A stretch of DNA of 64,000 nucleotides from Streptomyces sp. NBC_00572. Lineage in GTDB: Bacteria > Actinomycetota > Actinomycetes > Streptomycetales > Streptomycetaceae. The notes under the pieces were generated by a model. It did not search any database, was not told where the DNA came from, and saw only the letters and a program-made list of their open reading frames with translations. A program made the position numbers and the translations under genes. Each line of letters starts with the position of its first letter. Positions within the stretch are counted from its first letter, which is position 1. The DNA lies in contig NZ_JAPENX010000001.1 in the NCBI RefSeq assembly GCF_026341815.1, positions 3,968,001 to 4,032,000 on the forward strand, read 5' to 3'. Below are positions 50,822 through 59,435 of this stretch, in pieces.

Positions 50822-51529
50822 TCAGCCCTTGAGCGCCGCCAGCCGGGCCTCGATCTCGGCGCTGTCGCCCAGCCCGTCCAGCTGCTCGAACTGGGCGTCC
50901 AGGGAAGAGGCGGCGAGCTCCTGCTTGCCCATCGCCCGCGCCTCCTCCCGGCGCACCTTGTCCTCGAACCGGCTCAGTTCGCTGGTCGGGTCGAGCACGT
51001 CGATGTTCTTCACGGCGTCCATCATCGTGTTCTGCGCCTGGGCCGACCTGGCGCGGGCCACCAGCTCGTCGCGCTTCGCCTGGAGTTCGCCGAGCTTGCC
51101 CTTCATCTGGTCGAGGCCGGTCTTGAGCTTCGACACCACCTCGGTCTGCGCGGCGATCGTCGGCTCCGCCGTCCGCGCCTCCTTCTCCGACTGGAGCTGG
51201 CGGCCGAGCGCCACCTTCGCCAGGTTGTCGAAGCGGTCCGCCTCCGCCGTCTGCCCACCGCCACGCAGCTCGTCGCCCTTCCGGCTGGCGGCCAGCGCCT
51301 TTTCGCCCCACTCCTTCGCCGCGTCCACGTCCTCCTGGTGGTCCTGCTCCATCAACCGGAGGTTGCCGATGGTCGCTGCCACCGCCTCCTCCGCCTCCGC
51401 GATGTTGTTCGAGTAGTCGCGGATCAGCTGGTCCAGCATCTTCTGCGGATCCTCCGCCTGGTCCAGCAGTGCGTTGATGTTGGCCCTCGCCAGCTGGGTG
51501 ACCCGGCCGAGGATGGTCTGCTTGCTCAT
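50822..51529 (-). CDS. pspA: phage-shock protein PspA/IM30 family
   Basis: 235-aa ESCRT-III-like coiled-coil protein that binds stressed membranes. It begins MSKQTILGRVTQLARANINALLDQAEDP, which forms the amphipathic N-terminal helix, then DQLIRDYSNNIAEAEEAVA and long charged coiled coils. AAGGAG lies just before the ATG. It follows the TPM-domain gene by 53 nt on the same strand, so the two form an envelope-stress operon. In Streptomyces PspA protects against alkali, salt and membrane-active agents. Confidence 0.94.
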   Translation of the reverse strand: MSKQTILGRVTQLARANINALLDQAEDPQKMLDQLIRDYSNNIAEAEEAVAATIGNLRLMEQDHQEDVDAAKEWGEKALAASRKGDELRGGGQTAEADRFDNLAKVALGRQLQSEKEARTAEPTIAAQTEVVSKLKTGLDQMKGKLGELQAKRDELVARARSAQAQNTMMDAVKNIDVLDPTSELSRFEDKVRREEARAMGKQELAASSLDAQFEQLDGLGDSAEIEARLAALKG

Positions 51530-51582
51530 GGCTCTTCTCCTTGAGAGGGACGGAAAAGGGGTGGACGCGCGGCGCGGCGTCC

Positions 51583-53691
51583 TCAGAAACGGCCTCCGCC
51601 GCCCAGCCGGCCGCGCGTGCCGCTGCCGCCGAAGCTGCCGGGCCCGCCGCCGAAACCTCCGCCCCCGAAACCCCCGCCCGAACCTCCACCGAACCCCCCA
51701 TGTCCGCCTCCCCTTCCCCCGCCGAACAGTCCGCCGAGGATGATGCCGCCGAGCACCGCACCGCCGAGCCCGCCGCCACCGCCCCCTCCTACCCCTGATA
51801 CACCGCCCATGCCGTTCGGGTTCCCATAGGTCCGGACATCCTGCTCGGCGAGATCCTGGGCGCGCCGGGCGAGGGCGTCCGCCTGCTGGGCCTCCGCGAG
51901 GGCGGCCTGAGGGTCGTCGGCCTCCCCGAGCGAACGCGCCTTCCCCCAACGGCGCTGGGCCTCCGCGAGGCGCGTACGGGCCTCGCTGCCCACCGCGCCC
52001 CGATGGGTGGTGATGTAGTCCGAGGCCGCCCCGATCGCGGAGCGGGCCGTCAGCATCGCCTGGTCGAGGAGCGCGCGGGCGCGCCGGCTGCCCGATTCGC
52101 GCTCCCGCGCGCCCTCAAGGGCCTCGTCGAGCGCCGCGTCGGCCTCCTCGACCCGCCGCAGCGTGTCGAGCGGGTCGTACCGCCCGGCGTCCATCGTCCG
52201 CCGCACCTCCGCGAGCACCGATTCGGCGCGGGCGATCCGGCCCCGGAGGTCGGCCGTCGACACCCCTTCGGCGGTCCCCTGCAGCAGGCCGCGGGCGTCC
52301 GCCAGGTCGGCGTCCGTCTCCGACAGCGCACCCGGCAGCTTCCCGACCGCCTCGGCCAGTTCCTGCCCCCGCCGGTCCACGGCCTCGACCAGCCGCGCAG
52401 CCTGGTCCACGGCGCCCTCGGCCGCCCGGATGTGGACGGCGGCGGCGCCGTTGTCGCCGGCGTCGATCTGCTGGCGGGCCTGGTTGATGTGGGTCGTCGC
52501 GAAGACGAGCCGGTCCTTGGCCTGTTCGACGTCGCCGGCGACCGGTGCGGCGGCCGTCTCGGCGTACCGCTCCCGCATCGCGGTCAGCGCGGCCTCGGCC
52601 ATGCCCATCTTCCCGGTCTGCTCCCGGAACGCGGCCTCGACGGTGTCCAGCGCCTCGGGCGCGGTCCGCTCCAGGGCCCGCAGCCGGTCGAAGTCCTCGC
52701 TCTCGGCGTCGAGGCGGGCGTTCGCCTCCGCGCAGCGGCGCAGGATCTCGTCCAGCATGGTCCGCCGGGTCGAGTCGTCCTCGGGGAAGGCGTCGTCGAG
52801 TTTCTGCCGCAGCCGGAAGGAGGCCGTCAGCTGTTCCTTGGCGAAGGCGACCGCCTCGGTGAAGGGGCGTACGGCCTCGTCGCCGAACTGGGCGGACGCG
52901 AAGCCGAGTTCCTCCTGGCTGGTGCGGACGGCGTCGTCGGTGGCGACCAGGGTCTGCCGGGCCTGCCCGTCCAACTCGTCGAGGGACGGCGGCGCGGGCT
53001 CCTTCGGGGCGCCCCAGCCCTGCCCGCCCTGCGGCGTGGTGCGGGTCTCGGTCCGCCGGCGCCGTTTGGCGTACGCGTAGGCCGCCACGGCCCCGGCGCC
53101 GCCGACCAGGACCACGGGCAGGACGAGATCGGTCGCCGAGGTGCCGTCGTCGACCGCGCCGCCCGGGTCGGCGGGCCCGGGGGTGATGGCCGGGGTGGGG
53201 ACGGGCCGTCCGGCGAGGACGGCGGAGTAGCCGTCGGCCGCGCCGATCGCGGCGCCCGCCCAGTCGTTCTGCCGCAGCGCCGGTTCGATCGCGGTCTGGG
53301 CGACCTCGTCGAGCTGGGCCTGGGTGAGGCGCGCGTCCGGGTCGGCGGAGTAGCCGTACTGGCGGTCATGAGTGGCGACGGCGAGCAGGACGTCGTCGAG
53401 CCCGAGGCCGTTGCGCTCGGCCGTGGCGTCGGCCCAGGCCTGCCCGGTGCGGCCGGAGAAGTCACGTACGTAGACGACGAAGAGCTGGATCCGCCGCTCG
53501 TCGTAGAGCCGGTCGAGGGCCTGGGCCACGGAGGTGCGGCGGTCGCCGAGGGCGTCCACCCGGTCGGTGATCTGCCCGTCCCGGGACAGGACGACGGGGT
53601 CGTCGGCATGGGCACCGTGAACGGCGGGCACGAGGAGCCACCACGCCGCCACCAGTACCGCGAGAAGGGCTCGGGTGGCTATTCGCGTCAC
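51583..53691 (-). CDS. TPM-domain membrane protein with coiled coil and Gly-rich tail
   Basis: 702-aa protein from GTG 53691. A signal/anchor (1-35) precedes the extracytoplasmic TPM domain (about 38-165: RDGQITDRVDALGDRRTSVAQALDRLYDERRIQLFVVYVRDFSG). One transmembrane helix (about 190-212, LVLPVVLVGGAGAVAAYAYA) follows, then a long helical cytoplasmic region. The last 55 residues are almost pure Gly/Phe/Ser. TPM domains occur in proteins tied to photosystem or membrane-protein turnover; pairing with PspA suggests membrane surveillance. TAACCT ends 7 nt before the GTG, so probably leaderless. Confidence 0.9.
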   Translation of the reverse strand: MTRIATRALLAVLVAAWWLLVPAVHGAHADDPVVLSRDGQITDRVDALGDRRTSVAQALDRLYDERRIQLFVVYVRDFSGRTGQAWADATAERNGLGLDDVLLAVATHDRQYGYSADPDARLTQAQLDEVAQTAIEPALRQNDWAGAAIGAADGYSAVLAGRPVPTPAITPGPADPGGAVDDGTSATDLVLPVVLVGGAGAVAAYAYAKRRRRTETRTTPQGGQGWGAPKEPAPPSLDELDGQARQTLVATDDAVRTSQEELGFASAQFGDEAVRPFTEAVAFAKEQLTASFRLRQKLDDAFPEDDSTRRTMLDEILRRCAEANARLDAESEDFDRLRALERTAPEALDTVEAAFREQTGKMGMAEAALTAMRERYAETAAAPVAGDVEQAKDRLVFATTHINQARQQIDAGDNGAAAVHIRAAEGAVDQAARLVEAVDRRGQELAEAVGKLPGALSETDADLADARGLLQGTAEGVSTADLRGRIARAESVLAEVRRTMDAGRYDPLDTLRRVEEADAALDEALEGARERESGSRRARALLDQAMLTARSAIGAASDYITTHRGAVGSEARTRLAEAQRRWGKARSLGEADDPQAALAEAQQADALARRAQDLAEQDVRTYGNPNGMGGVSGVGGGGGGGLGGAVLGGIILGGLFGGGRGGGHGGFGGGSGGGFGGGGFGGGPGSFGGSGTRGRLGGGGRF

Positions 53692-53698
53692 AAAGGGG

Positions 53699-53704
53699 AG
53701 GTTA
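53699..53704 (-). promoter_or_regulatory. -10 element, leaderless start (TPM gene)
   Basis: Minus-strand TAACCT ends 7 nt before the GTG; the intervening CCCCTTT is not a ribosome site. Confidence 0.5.
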
Positions 53705-53888
53705 TGTCCGCATATGCCGCTGCGCGACCGGACGACCCGGCTCCGCGACCGGACCCCCGGCGACCGAGCCGCCCCGATGACCCGGGCCGGGCGGAAACCA
53801 TTCTCCACAGCCCTGCGTCACTGTCAGTAGCCGCCGCTACGGTGTGAAGCGGTGGGAGCAGTGACACGACGGCACGAGGGGGGCTCGG

Positions 53889-54908
53889 GTGAGTGGACGA
53901 CTGAGGAGGATGTGGCGACGGGGGCGCTGGTTCGTGCTGGGTCTCGTCCTGGTTCTCGTGGTGCCCCCGCTGTTCGGCGCGCTCGCCCTGCGCGTCAACT
54001 ACGCGGGCGACCTCAGGGGGGACGCGAAGACCCGGGACAAGGACGCCATCTGGCTCGGCCACGCATGGGTCGACGGCCGGAAGAAGGACGCCGACCTCGC
54101 CGCGTTCGCCGCGCGCATCAAGGGCACGGGCATACGCGACCTGTACGTCCACGCCGGACCTCTGGAGCACGACGGCACTCTGCCCGCCGCCAAGTACCCG
54201 CGGGCGAAGTGGTTCATCGACGCCGTGCACCGCACGATGCCCGGGATACGGGTGCAGGCGTGGCTCGGTGACGTCCTGGCCAACGACGGACCCGACGGAC
54301 TGCACCTCGACAAGGCAGAGTCCCGGGCCGCCGTCGTCACCTCGGCCCGCCAGATCCTGGACGTCGGCTTCGACGGGGTCCATTTCGACCTGGAGCCGCT
54401 GCTCTCCGACGACGCCGACTACCTCTCCCTCCTCGACGACCTCGGAGAGGTCACCCGGCCGCGGAAGGCGCAGCTCTCGATCGCCGCCCACCAGATCGAC
54501 CCCCTGCCCGGTCTGCACTCGGCCAACAGCCTGCTCACCGGGAAGGAGAAGTGGTGGTCGCAGGAGTTCTTCGGCCAGGTCGCCCGGCGCGTCGACCAGA
54601 TCGCCGTCATGTCGTACGACACCTGGATGCCGCTGGAGAGCCTGTACGGCGGGTACGTCGCCCAGCAGACCAGCCTCGCCCTCGAAGTGACCCCCGAGTC
54701 GACCGACCTCTTGATGGGGCTCCCGTTCTTCCACGAGGACGACCTCGGCCACCACGAGAACGCGGAGACCGTCGAAGCCGCGGTCCGGGGCGTCCGACTC
54801 GGCCTCGGCCGCACCGACGCCGACCGCGCACGGTTCGGCGTCGCGCTGTACGTCGACTTCGCCGCGGAGGAGGGCGACTGGGCGGCCTACCGCGCCGGCT
54901 GGCACTGA
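53889..54908 (+). CDS. membrane-anchored GH18-like TIM-barrel protein
   Basis: 339 aa. A basic N-terminus and one helix (WFVLGLVLVLVVPPLFGALAL) anchor an outer domain that looks like a GH18/GH-type barrel: GIRDLYVHAGPLEHDG, IRVQAWLGDVL and the strand-4 motif VGFDGVHFDLEPLLSDD (compare DGxDxDxE of GH18). VDQIAVMSYDTWMP and MGLPFFHEDD follow. The acidic pair Asp-x-Glu at the barrel motif suggests a hydrolase, but the exact family is uncertain. GAGGGGGG is upstream of the GTG. A repeat array follows the gene. Confidence 0.8.
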   Translation: MSGRLRRMWRRGRWFVLGLVLVLVVPPLFGALALRVNYAGDLRGDAKTRDKDAIWLGHAWVDGRKKDADLAAFAARIKGTGIRDLYVHAGPLEHDGTLPAAKYPRAKWFIDAVHRTMPGIRVQAWLGDVLANDGPDGLHLDKAESRAAVVTSARQILDVGFDGVHFDLEPLLSDDADYLSLLDDLGEVTRPRKAQLSIAAHQIDPLPGLHSANSLLTGKEKWWSQEFFGQVARRVDQIAVMSYDTWMPLESLYGGYVAQQTSLALEVTPESTDLLMGLPFFHEDDLGHHENAETVEAAVRGVRLGLGRTDADRARFGVALYVDFAAEEGDWAAYRAGWH

Positions 54909-54920
54909 GGCCGCGAGAAC

Positions 54921-55009
54921 GACCCCGCGCACGGACCCCGCGGGCACGGACCCCGCGCACGGGACACCCGCGCACTGGACGACGTCATGCACGGGACCCC
55001 GCGCGCCGG
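54921..55009. repeat. degenerate 13-17-nt tandem repeats after the GH18-like gene
   Basis: Six units opening GACCCCGCGCACGG or variants start at 54921, 54934, 54949, 54963, 54978 and 54995, from 12 nt after the stop. Confidence 0.75.
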
Positions 55010-55078
55010 GTGAGGACGGGCCGGAGGAGGATGGAGTCGTCGGCGCGTTCGCGGCGCCGCGCACTGGGGGAGTACGCC

Positions 55079-55900
55079 ATGACAAGCCGTCTCTTGATGC
55101 CGTTCCGGACCGCCGACGTGGGCCCGGTACCCGACGCGGAGACCACCGGGTCGACCCGGCCGACGCCGATCCTGGACCTCGCGCACCCCCGGGTCGCCGC
55201 GCTCGTCACCCGGGTGCGGCGCGCGGCGGACGAGCGGGGCGCGGTGACGGACCGCGCCCGTCTCCGGACCGCCCACGGGATCATCACCGCCGCCGTACGG
55301 CCGGTGTACTCCGTCGAGGACCTGCGCCGGGTGTCGCGGACGCTGCGGCTCGGGCGCGGCTCCTGCAGTCAGCGCATGGCGGTCCTGGAGGCGGTGGCCC
55401 GGTCGCTCGACGTGCCCACGCGGGTGCGGGGACTGCTCGTCGACGGCGCCTTCTGGTACCCGCGCTTCCCGAAGCTGCGCCCGTTCGTGCCCGAGGAGGT
55501 GCTGCTCGCCTGGCCCGAGTTCCTGCTGGACGACACCTGGGTGCCGCTCGCGGAGCTCTTCGCCGGTCAGGACAGCGGCCCCGCCCCGGCGGGCGGTTTC
55601 ACCAACACCGGTCCCGAGACCCTCTTCGAGGCCGTGGCCCGGACCACCGTCGACTGGGACGCCCCGGCCGCCTGCGCCGGCTCCGCCCCCTGTGACCTCT
55701 CGGCCCACCTGCGGACGGACCTGGGCCGCTTCACCTCGCGCGACGAGCTGTTCGCCCGCCACGGCCAGACCCTGTGCCTCCCCGCCCGCACCCTCGCCGA
55801 GCCGGTTCTCGGCCGCTGGAGCGCGGGCGCGGGCAGTGCGGGCGCGGACACCCCCGGTGGCGGCCGGGGCCCGGAACCCCTCAGCTCTTCCGCCGCCTGA
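55079..55900 (+). CDS. transglutaminase-like cysteine protein
   Basis: 273 aa. The core LRLGRGSCSQRMAVLEAVARSLDVPTRVRGLLVDGAFWYPRF has the transglutaminase/papain-like layout, with nucleophile Cys in GRGSCSQ. The His may lie further on (DGAFWYPRFPKLRPF), though the usual H and D of the triad are not obvious. Such proteins in Streptomyces sit beside succinate dehydrogenase genes and have no defined role. GGGGGAG precedes ATG 55079; ATG 55031 is in frame but its GGAGGAGG is too close. The 3' end overlaps the convergent sdhB by 20 nt. Confidence 0.8.
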   Translation: MTSRLLMPFRTADVGPVPDAETTGSTRPTPILDLAHPRVAALVTRVRRAADERGAVTDRARLRTAHGIITAAVRPVYSVEDLRRVSRTLRLGRGSCSQRMAVLEAVARSLDVPTRVRGLLVDGAFWYPRFPKLRPFVPEEVLLAWPEFLLDDTWVPLAELFAGQDSGPAPAGGFTNTGPETLFEAVARTTVDWDAPAACAGSAPCDLSAHLRTDLGRFTSRDELFARHGQTLCLPARTLAEPVLGRWSAGAGSAGADTPGGGRGPEPLSSSAA

Positions 55901-56651
55901 TCGTCTTCCCGAGCCACACCAGCGGGTCGTACTTCCGGTCCACGACCCGCTCCTTCAGCGGGATCAGGGCGTTGTCGGTGATGTGGATGGACTCCGGGCA
56001 CACCTCCGTACAGCACTTGGTGATGTTGCAGTAGCCGAGTCCGTGCTCCTCCTGCGCCGTCCGCCGCCGGTCGAGCCCGGCCTCCTCGGCCGCGTCCAGC
56101 GGGTGCATGTCGAGCTCCGCGACCCGCATGAGGAAGCGGGGCCCGGCGAAGGCCGCCTTGTTCTCCTCGTGATCGCGCACCACATGGCAGGTGTCCTGAC
56201 ACAGGAAGCACTCGATGCACTTCCTGAACTCCTGCGAGCGCTCCACGTCCTCCTGCCGCATCCGGTACTGGCCGGGGGCCACCCCGGCGGGCGGTACGAA
56301 GGCAGGGATCTCCCTGGCCTTCGCGTAGTTGAAGGACACGTCCGTGACCAGGTCGCGCACGACCGGGAAGGCGCGCATCGGGGTCACGGTGACGACCTCG
56401 TCCCGGGCGAACACCGACATCCGGGTCATGCAGAGCAGCCGTGGTCTGCCGTTGATCTCGGCCGAGCACGAACCGCACTTGCCCGCTTTGCAGTTCCATC
56501 GCACCGCGAGATCGGGCGTCTGGGTGGCCTGCAGGCGGTGCACGACGTCGAGGACGACCTCTCCGTCGTGCACCTCCACGGTGTAGTCGGTCAGCTCGCC
56601 GCCGTCGGCGTCTCCCCGCCACACCCGGAACCGCGCGTCGTACGTGCTCAT
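55881..56651 (-). CDS. sdhB: succinate dehydrogenase iron-sulfur subunit
   Basis: 256 aa; passes electrons from the flavoprotein to quinone. The [2Fe-2S] ligands are in NCKAGKCGSC...RLLC, the [4Fe-4S] ligands in CIECFLCQDTC, and the [3Fe-4S] ligands in CNITKCCTEVCPES. Its ATG overlaps the sdhA stop by 4 nt (ATGA). Third gene of sdhC-sdhA-sdhB. By gene order, and the 273-aa membrane subunit, this resembles the mycobacterial Sdh1 complex (Rv0249c-Rv0247c) rather than the four-gene sdhCDAB operon. Confidence 0.96.
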   Translation of the reverse strand: MSTYDARFRVWRGDADGGELTDYTVEVHDGEVVLDVVHRLQATQTPDLAVRWNCKAGKCGSCSAEINGRPRLLCMTRMSVFARDEVVTVTPMRAFPVVRDLVTDVSFNYAKAREIPAFVPPAGVAPGQYRMRQEDVERSQEFRKCIECFLCQDTCHVVRDHEENKAAFAGPRFLMRVAELDMHPLDAAEEAGLDRRRTAQEEHGLGYCNITKCCTEVCPESIHITDNALIPLKERVVDRKYDPLVWLGKTIRRRKS

Positions 56652-58543
56652 GCTCCGAGACCCCCTTCCAGCTCGTCCTCGGCGAGGTACTTGGCCAGCT
56701 CCTCCTGCTCGAACAGCGCGAGCAGGTCGGGCCGGATGGGCTCCGTGCGGGTCCGTTCGAGGGAGATGCCGTCGCCGTCGAGGTGGCACAGCAGGTTCAC
56801 CGGTCGCCAGGCGCGGTCCATCACCGGGTGGTCCTCGCGGGTGTGCCCGCCCCGGGACTCGGTGCGTTCCAGGGCGGCGAGGGCCACGCACTCGCCGACG
56901 AGCAGCATGTTCCGCAGGTCCAGGGCCAGGTGCCAGCCGGGGTTGAACTGCCGGTGGCCCTCGACCGAGAGGTGCCGGGCCCGCTCCCGCAGGGCGGCGA
57001 TCCGCTCCAGGGCCTCGGCCATCTCGCCTTCCCGCCGGATGATCCCGACGAGGTCGTTCATCGTCTGCTGGAGCTCCTGGTGCAGGGTGTACGGATTCTC
57101 CGGGGCATGCCCGTCGGGGGAGCCGAACGGGGCGAGCGCCTCCGCCGCCGCGGCCTCGACGTCCCCCGGCACGATCCCGCCGCCTACCCCCGACAGCGCG
57201 TACTGCGCCGCGTACAGACCGGCCCGCCGGCCGAAGACCAGCAGGTCGGAGAGGGAGTTCCCGCCGAGCCGGTTGGAGCCGTGCATGCCACCGGCGACCT
57301 CGCCCGCCGCGAAGAGCCCGGGCACCCCGACCGTCGCCGCCGTCTCCGAGTCGACGGCGACCCCGCCCATCACGTAGTGACAGGTCGGCCCGACCTCCAT
57401 GGCCTCGGCCGTGATGTCGACGTCGGCCAGCTCCTTGAACTGGTGGTACATCGAGGGCAGCCGCCGCTTGATCGTCTCGGCCGGCATCCGGGTCGACACG
57501 TCCAGGAACACCCCGCCGTGCGGGGAGCCGCGCCCCTCCTTCACCTCGGAGTTGATGGCCCGCGCCACCTCGTCGCGCGGCAGCAGCTCGGGCGGGCGCC
57601 GGTTGTGGTCGGGGTCCTCGTACCAGCGGTCGCCCTCCTCTTCCGTCTCCGCGTACTTCTCCTTGAAGACATCCGGGACGTAGTCGAACATGAAGCGGCG
57701 GCCCTCGGAGTTCCGCAGGACCCCGCCGTCGCCGCGGACGGACTCGGTGACGAGGATGCCCTTCACCGACGGCGGCCAGACCATGCCGGTCGGATGGAAC
57801 TGCACGAACTCCATGTTCACCAGGGGCGCGCCCGCGAGCAGGGCGAGTGCCTGCCCGTCGCCCGTGTACTCCCAGGAGTTCGAGGTGACCTTGAAGGACT
57901 TGCCGATGCCACCGGTCGCGAGGACGACCGCGGGTGCCTCCAGGACGAGGAAGCGGCCGCTCTCCCGCTCGTAACAGAAGACCCCGGAGACCCGCCCGTC
58001 GCCGTCCTTGAGGATCCGGGTGACGGTGAACTCCTGGAAGACCTTCAGACGTCCCTCGTGGTCGCCGGTCTCGCGGTGGTCCTCCTGCTGGAGGCCGACG
58101 GACTTCTGCTGGAGGGTGCGGAGCAGTTCGAGGCCGGTGCGGTCGCCGACGTGGGCGAGCCGCGGGTACTCGTGGCCGCCGAAGTTGCGCTGCGAGATCC
58201 GGCCGTCCGGAGTGCGGTCGAAGAGCGCGCCCCAGGTCTCCAGCTCCCAGACCCGCTCGGGGGCCTCCTGGGCGTGCAGTTCGGCCATCCGCCATTGGTT
58301 GAGGAACTTCCCGCCGCGCATGGTGTCGCGGAAGTGGGTCTTCCAGTCGTCCTGCGGGTGCACGTTGGCCATGGAGGCGGCGATGCCGCCCTCGGCCATG
58401 ACGGTGTGGGCCTTGCCGAAGAGGGATTTGCAGATGACGGCCGTACGGGCGCCCGCACGGCGTGCCTCGATCGCGGCCCGCAGCCCGGCGCCGCCCGCGC
58501 CGACCACGACCACGTCCCACTGCTCTCGCTCGACGTGCGTCAT
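56648..58543 (-). CDS. sdhA: succinate dehydrogenase/fumarate reductase flavoprotein subunit
   Basis: 631 aa; oxidises succinate to fumarate at the membrane surface. FAD-binding WDVVVVGAGGAGLRAAIEA, covalent-flavin His in FGKAHTVMAEGGIAA, VLATGGIGKSFKVTSNS, QFHPTGMVWPPSVKGILVTESVRGDGG (catalytic region) and the second FAD segment GEVAGGMHGSNRLGGNSLSDLLVFGRRAG are all present. It starts 1 nt after the sdhC stop and overlaps sdhB by 4 nt. Confidence 0.97.
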   Translation of the reverse strand: MTHVEREQWDVVVVGAGGAGLRAAIEARRAGARTAVICKSLFGKAHTVMAEGGIAASMANVHPQDDWKTHFRDTMRGGKFLNQWRMAELHAQEAPERVWELETWGALFDRTPDGRISQRNFGGHEYPRLAHVGDRTGLELLRTLQQKSVGLQQEDHRETGDHEGRLKVFQEFTVTRILKDGDGRVSGVFCYERESGRFLVLEAPAVVLATGGIGKSFKVTSNSWEYTGDGQALALLAGAPLVNMEFVQFHPTGMVWPPSVKGILVTESVRGDGGVLRNSEGRRFMFDYVPDVFKEKYAETEEEGDRWYEDPDHNRRPPELLPRDEVARAINSEVKEGRGSPHGGVFLDVSTRMPAETIKRRLPSMYHQFKELADVDITAEAMEVGPTCHYVMGGVAVDSETAATVGVPGLFAAGEVAGGMHGSNRLGGNSLSDLLVFGRRAGLYAAQYALSGVGGGIVPGDVEAAAAEALAPFGSPDGHAPENPYTLHQELQQTMNDLVGIIRREGEMAEALERIAALRERARHLSVEGHRQFNPGWHLALDLRNMLLVGECVALAALERTESRGGHTREDHPVMDRAWRPVNLLCHLDGDGISLERTRTEPIRPDLLALFEQEELAKYLAEDELEGGLGA

Positions 58544-58544
58544 C

Positions 58545-59366
58545 TCAGAAGAACCTCGGGTCGTCGAAGGTGCCGGTGGCGAGCAGGTACACGTACAGGT
58601 CGCAGAGGGCGACGCTGATCAGGGAGGACCAGGCGAGGAGCATGTGACGGGCGTTCAGCCGGCCCACCCAGGTCCACAGCCGGTAGCGGACGGGGTGCTT
58701 CGAGAAGTGCTTCAGCCGTCCGCCGACGATGTGCCGGCAGGAGTGGCAGGAGAGCGTGTACGCCCAGATGAGGGCGATGTTGACGAGGAAGAGGAGCGTT
58801 CCGAGCCCCGCGTGGCCCCAGTCGTAGTCGGCGTTCCGGAAGGTGAGCACGGTGTCGTACGTGAGGATTCCGGCCACCGGCAGCGCCGCGTAGAAGAAGT
58901 ACCGGTGGAGGTTCTGCAGGAGCAGTGGGAAGCGGGTCTCGCCGGTGTACGTCCGGTGGGGCTCGGCGACCGCGCAGGCCGGCGGCGCCGCCCAGAACCC
59001 CCGGTAGTACGCCTTCCGGTAGTAGTAGCAGGTCAGCCGGAAGCCCAGCGGGAAGACCAGGATCAGCAGGGCGGGCGAGAGCCCCCACCAGCTGCCGAAG
59101 ATCTCCCAGTTCGGCCCGCCCCTCATGGGGACGCAGTTCTCCGCCAGGCAGGGCGAGTAGAACGGCGAGACGTAGGGGGCCGCGTAGTAGTGGGCGTTGG
59201 CGAAGGCCCGCCAGGTCGAGTAGGCGACGAAGGCGAGCAGTCCGGCGGCGGTGACGGCGGGGGAGAGCCACCAGCGGTCGGTGCGCAGATGACGGGCGGC
59301 GATGTCGGCGCGCCCCGGAGAGCGCACCCCTGTCGCGGTTCCGGGCGGTTCCGTACCTGTGGCCAA
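58545..59366 (-). CDS. sdhC: succinate dehydrogenase membrane anchor (Sdh1-type)
   Basis: 273 aa with five hydrophobic helices (about 33-52, 95-115, 155-175, 185-205, 240-262). Candidate haem or metal ligands include His in QNLHRYFFYA and the unusual SCHSCRHIVGG. The length equals that of the mycobacterial Sdh1 anchor as I remember it (Rv0249c). The start is TTG at 59366, decided by a perfect AGGAGG 5 nt upstream; the codons are TTG-GCC-ACA. First main gene of the operon. Confidence 0.9.
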   Translation of the reverse strand: MATGTEPPGTATGVRSPGRADIAARHLRTDRWWLSPAVTAAGLLAFVAYSTWRAFANAHYYAAPYVSPFYSPCLAENCVPMRGGPNWEIFGSWWGLSPALLILVFPLGFRLTCYYYRKAYYRGFWAAPPACAVAEPHRTYTGETRFPLLLQNLHRYFFYAALPVAGILTYDTVLTFRNADYDWGHAGLGTLLFLVNIALIWAYTLSCHSCRHIVGGRLKHFSKHPVRYRLWTWVGRLNARHMLLAWSSLISVALCDLYVYLLATGTFDDPRFF

Positions 59367-59435
59367 CAGGCCCTCCTGGGGTCGGCTCCTACGGTCGGAG
59401 GCCGCCGACGCCGGCGGCCTCCGGGCGTGTGGCGG

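Noticed and set aside
46569..51779. A 1736-codon open frame on the minus strand
   Set aside because: It is antisense to the Nudix, HATPase and PAS-SpoIIE genes, has no third-position GC bias and translates to Gly/Ala/Arg-rich low complexity. High GC suppresses stop codons in such frames.
55079..55900. Lasso peptide B2 protease and a lasso peptide cluster
   Set aside because: The transglutaminase-like Cys motif is similar, but there is no precursor peptide, no asparagine-synthetase-like cyclase and no RRE protein nearby.
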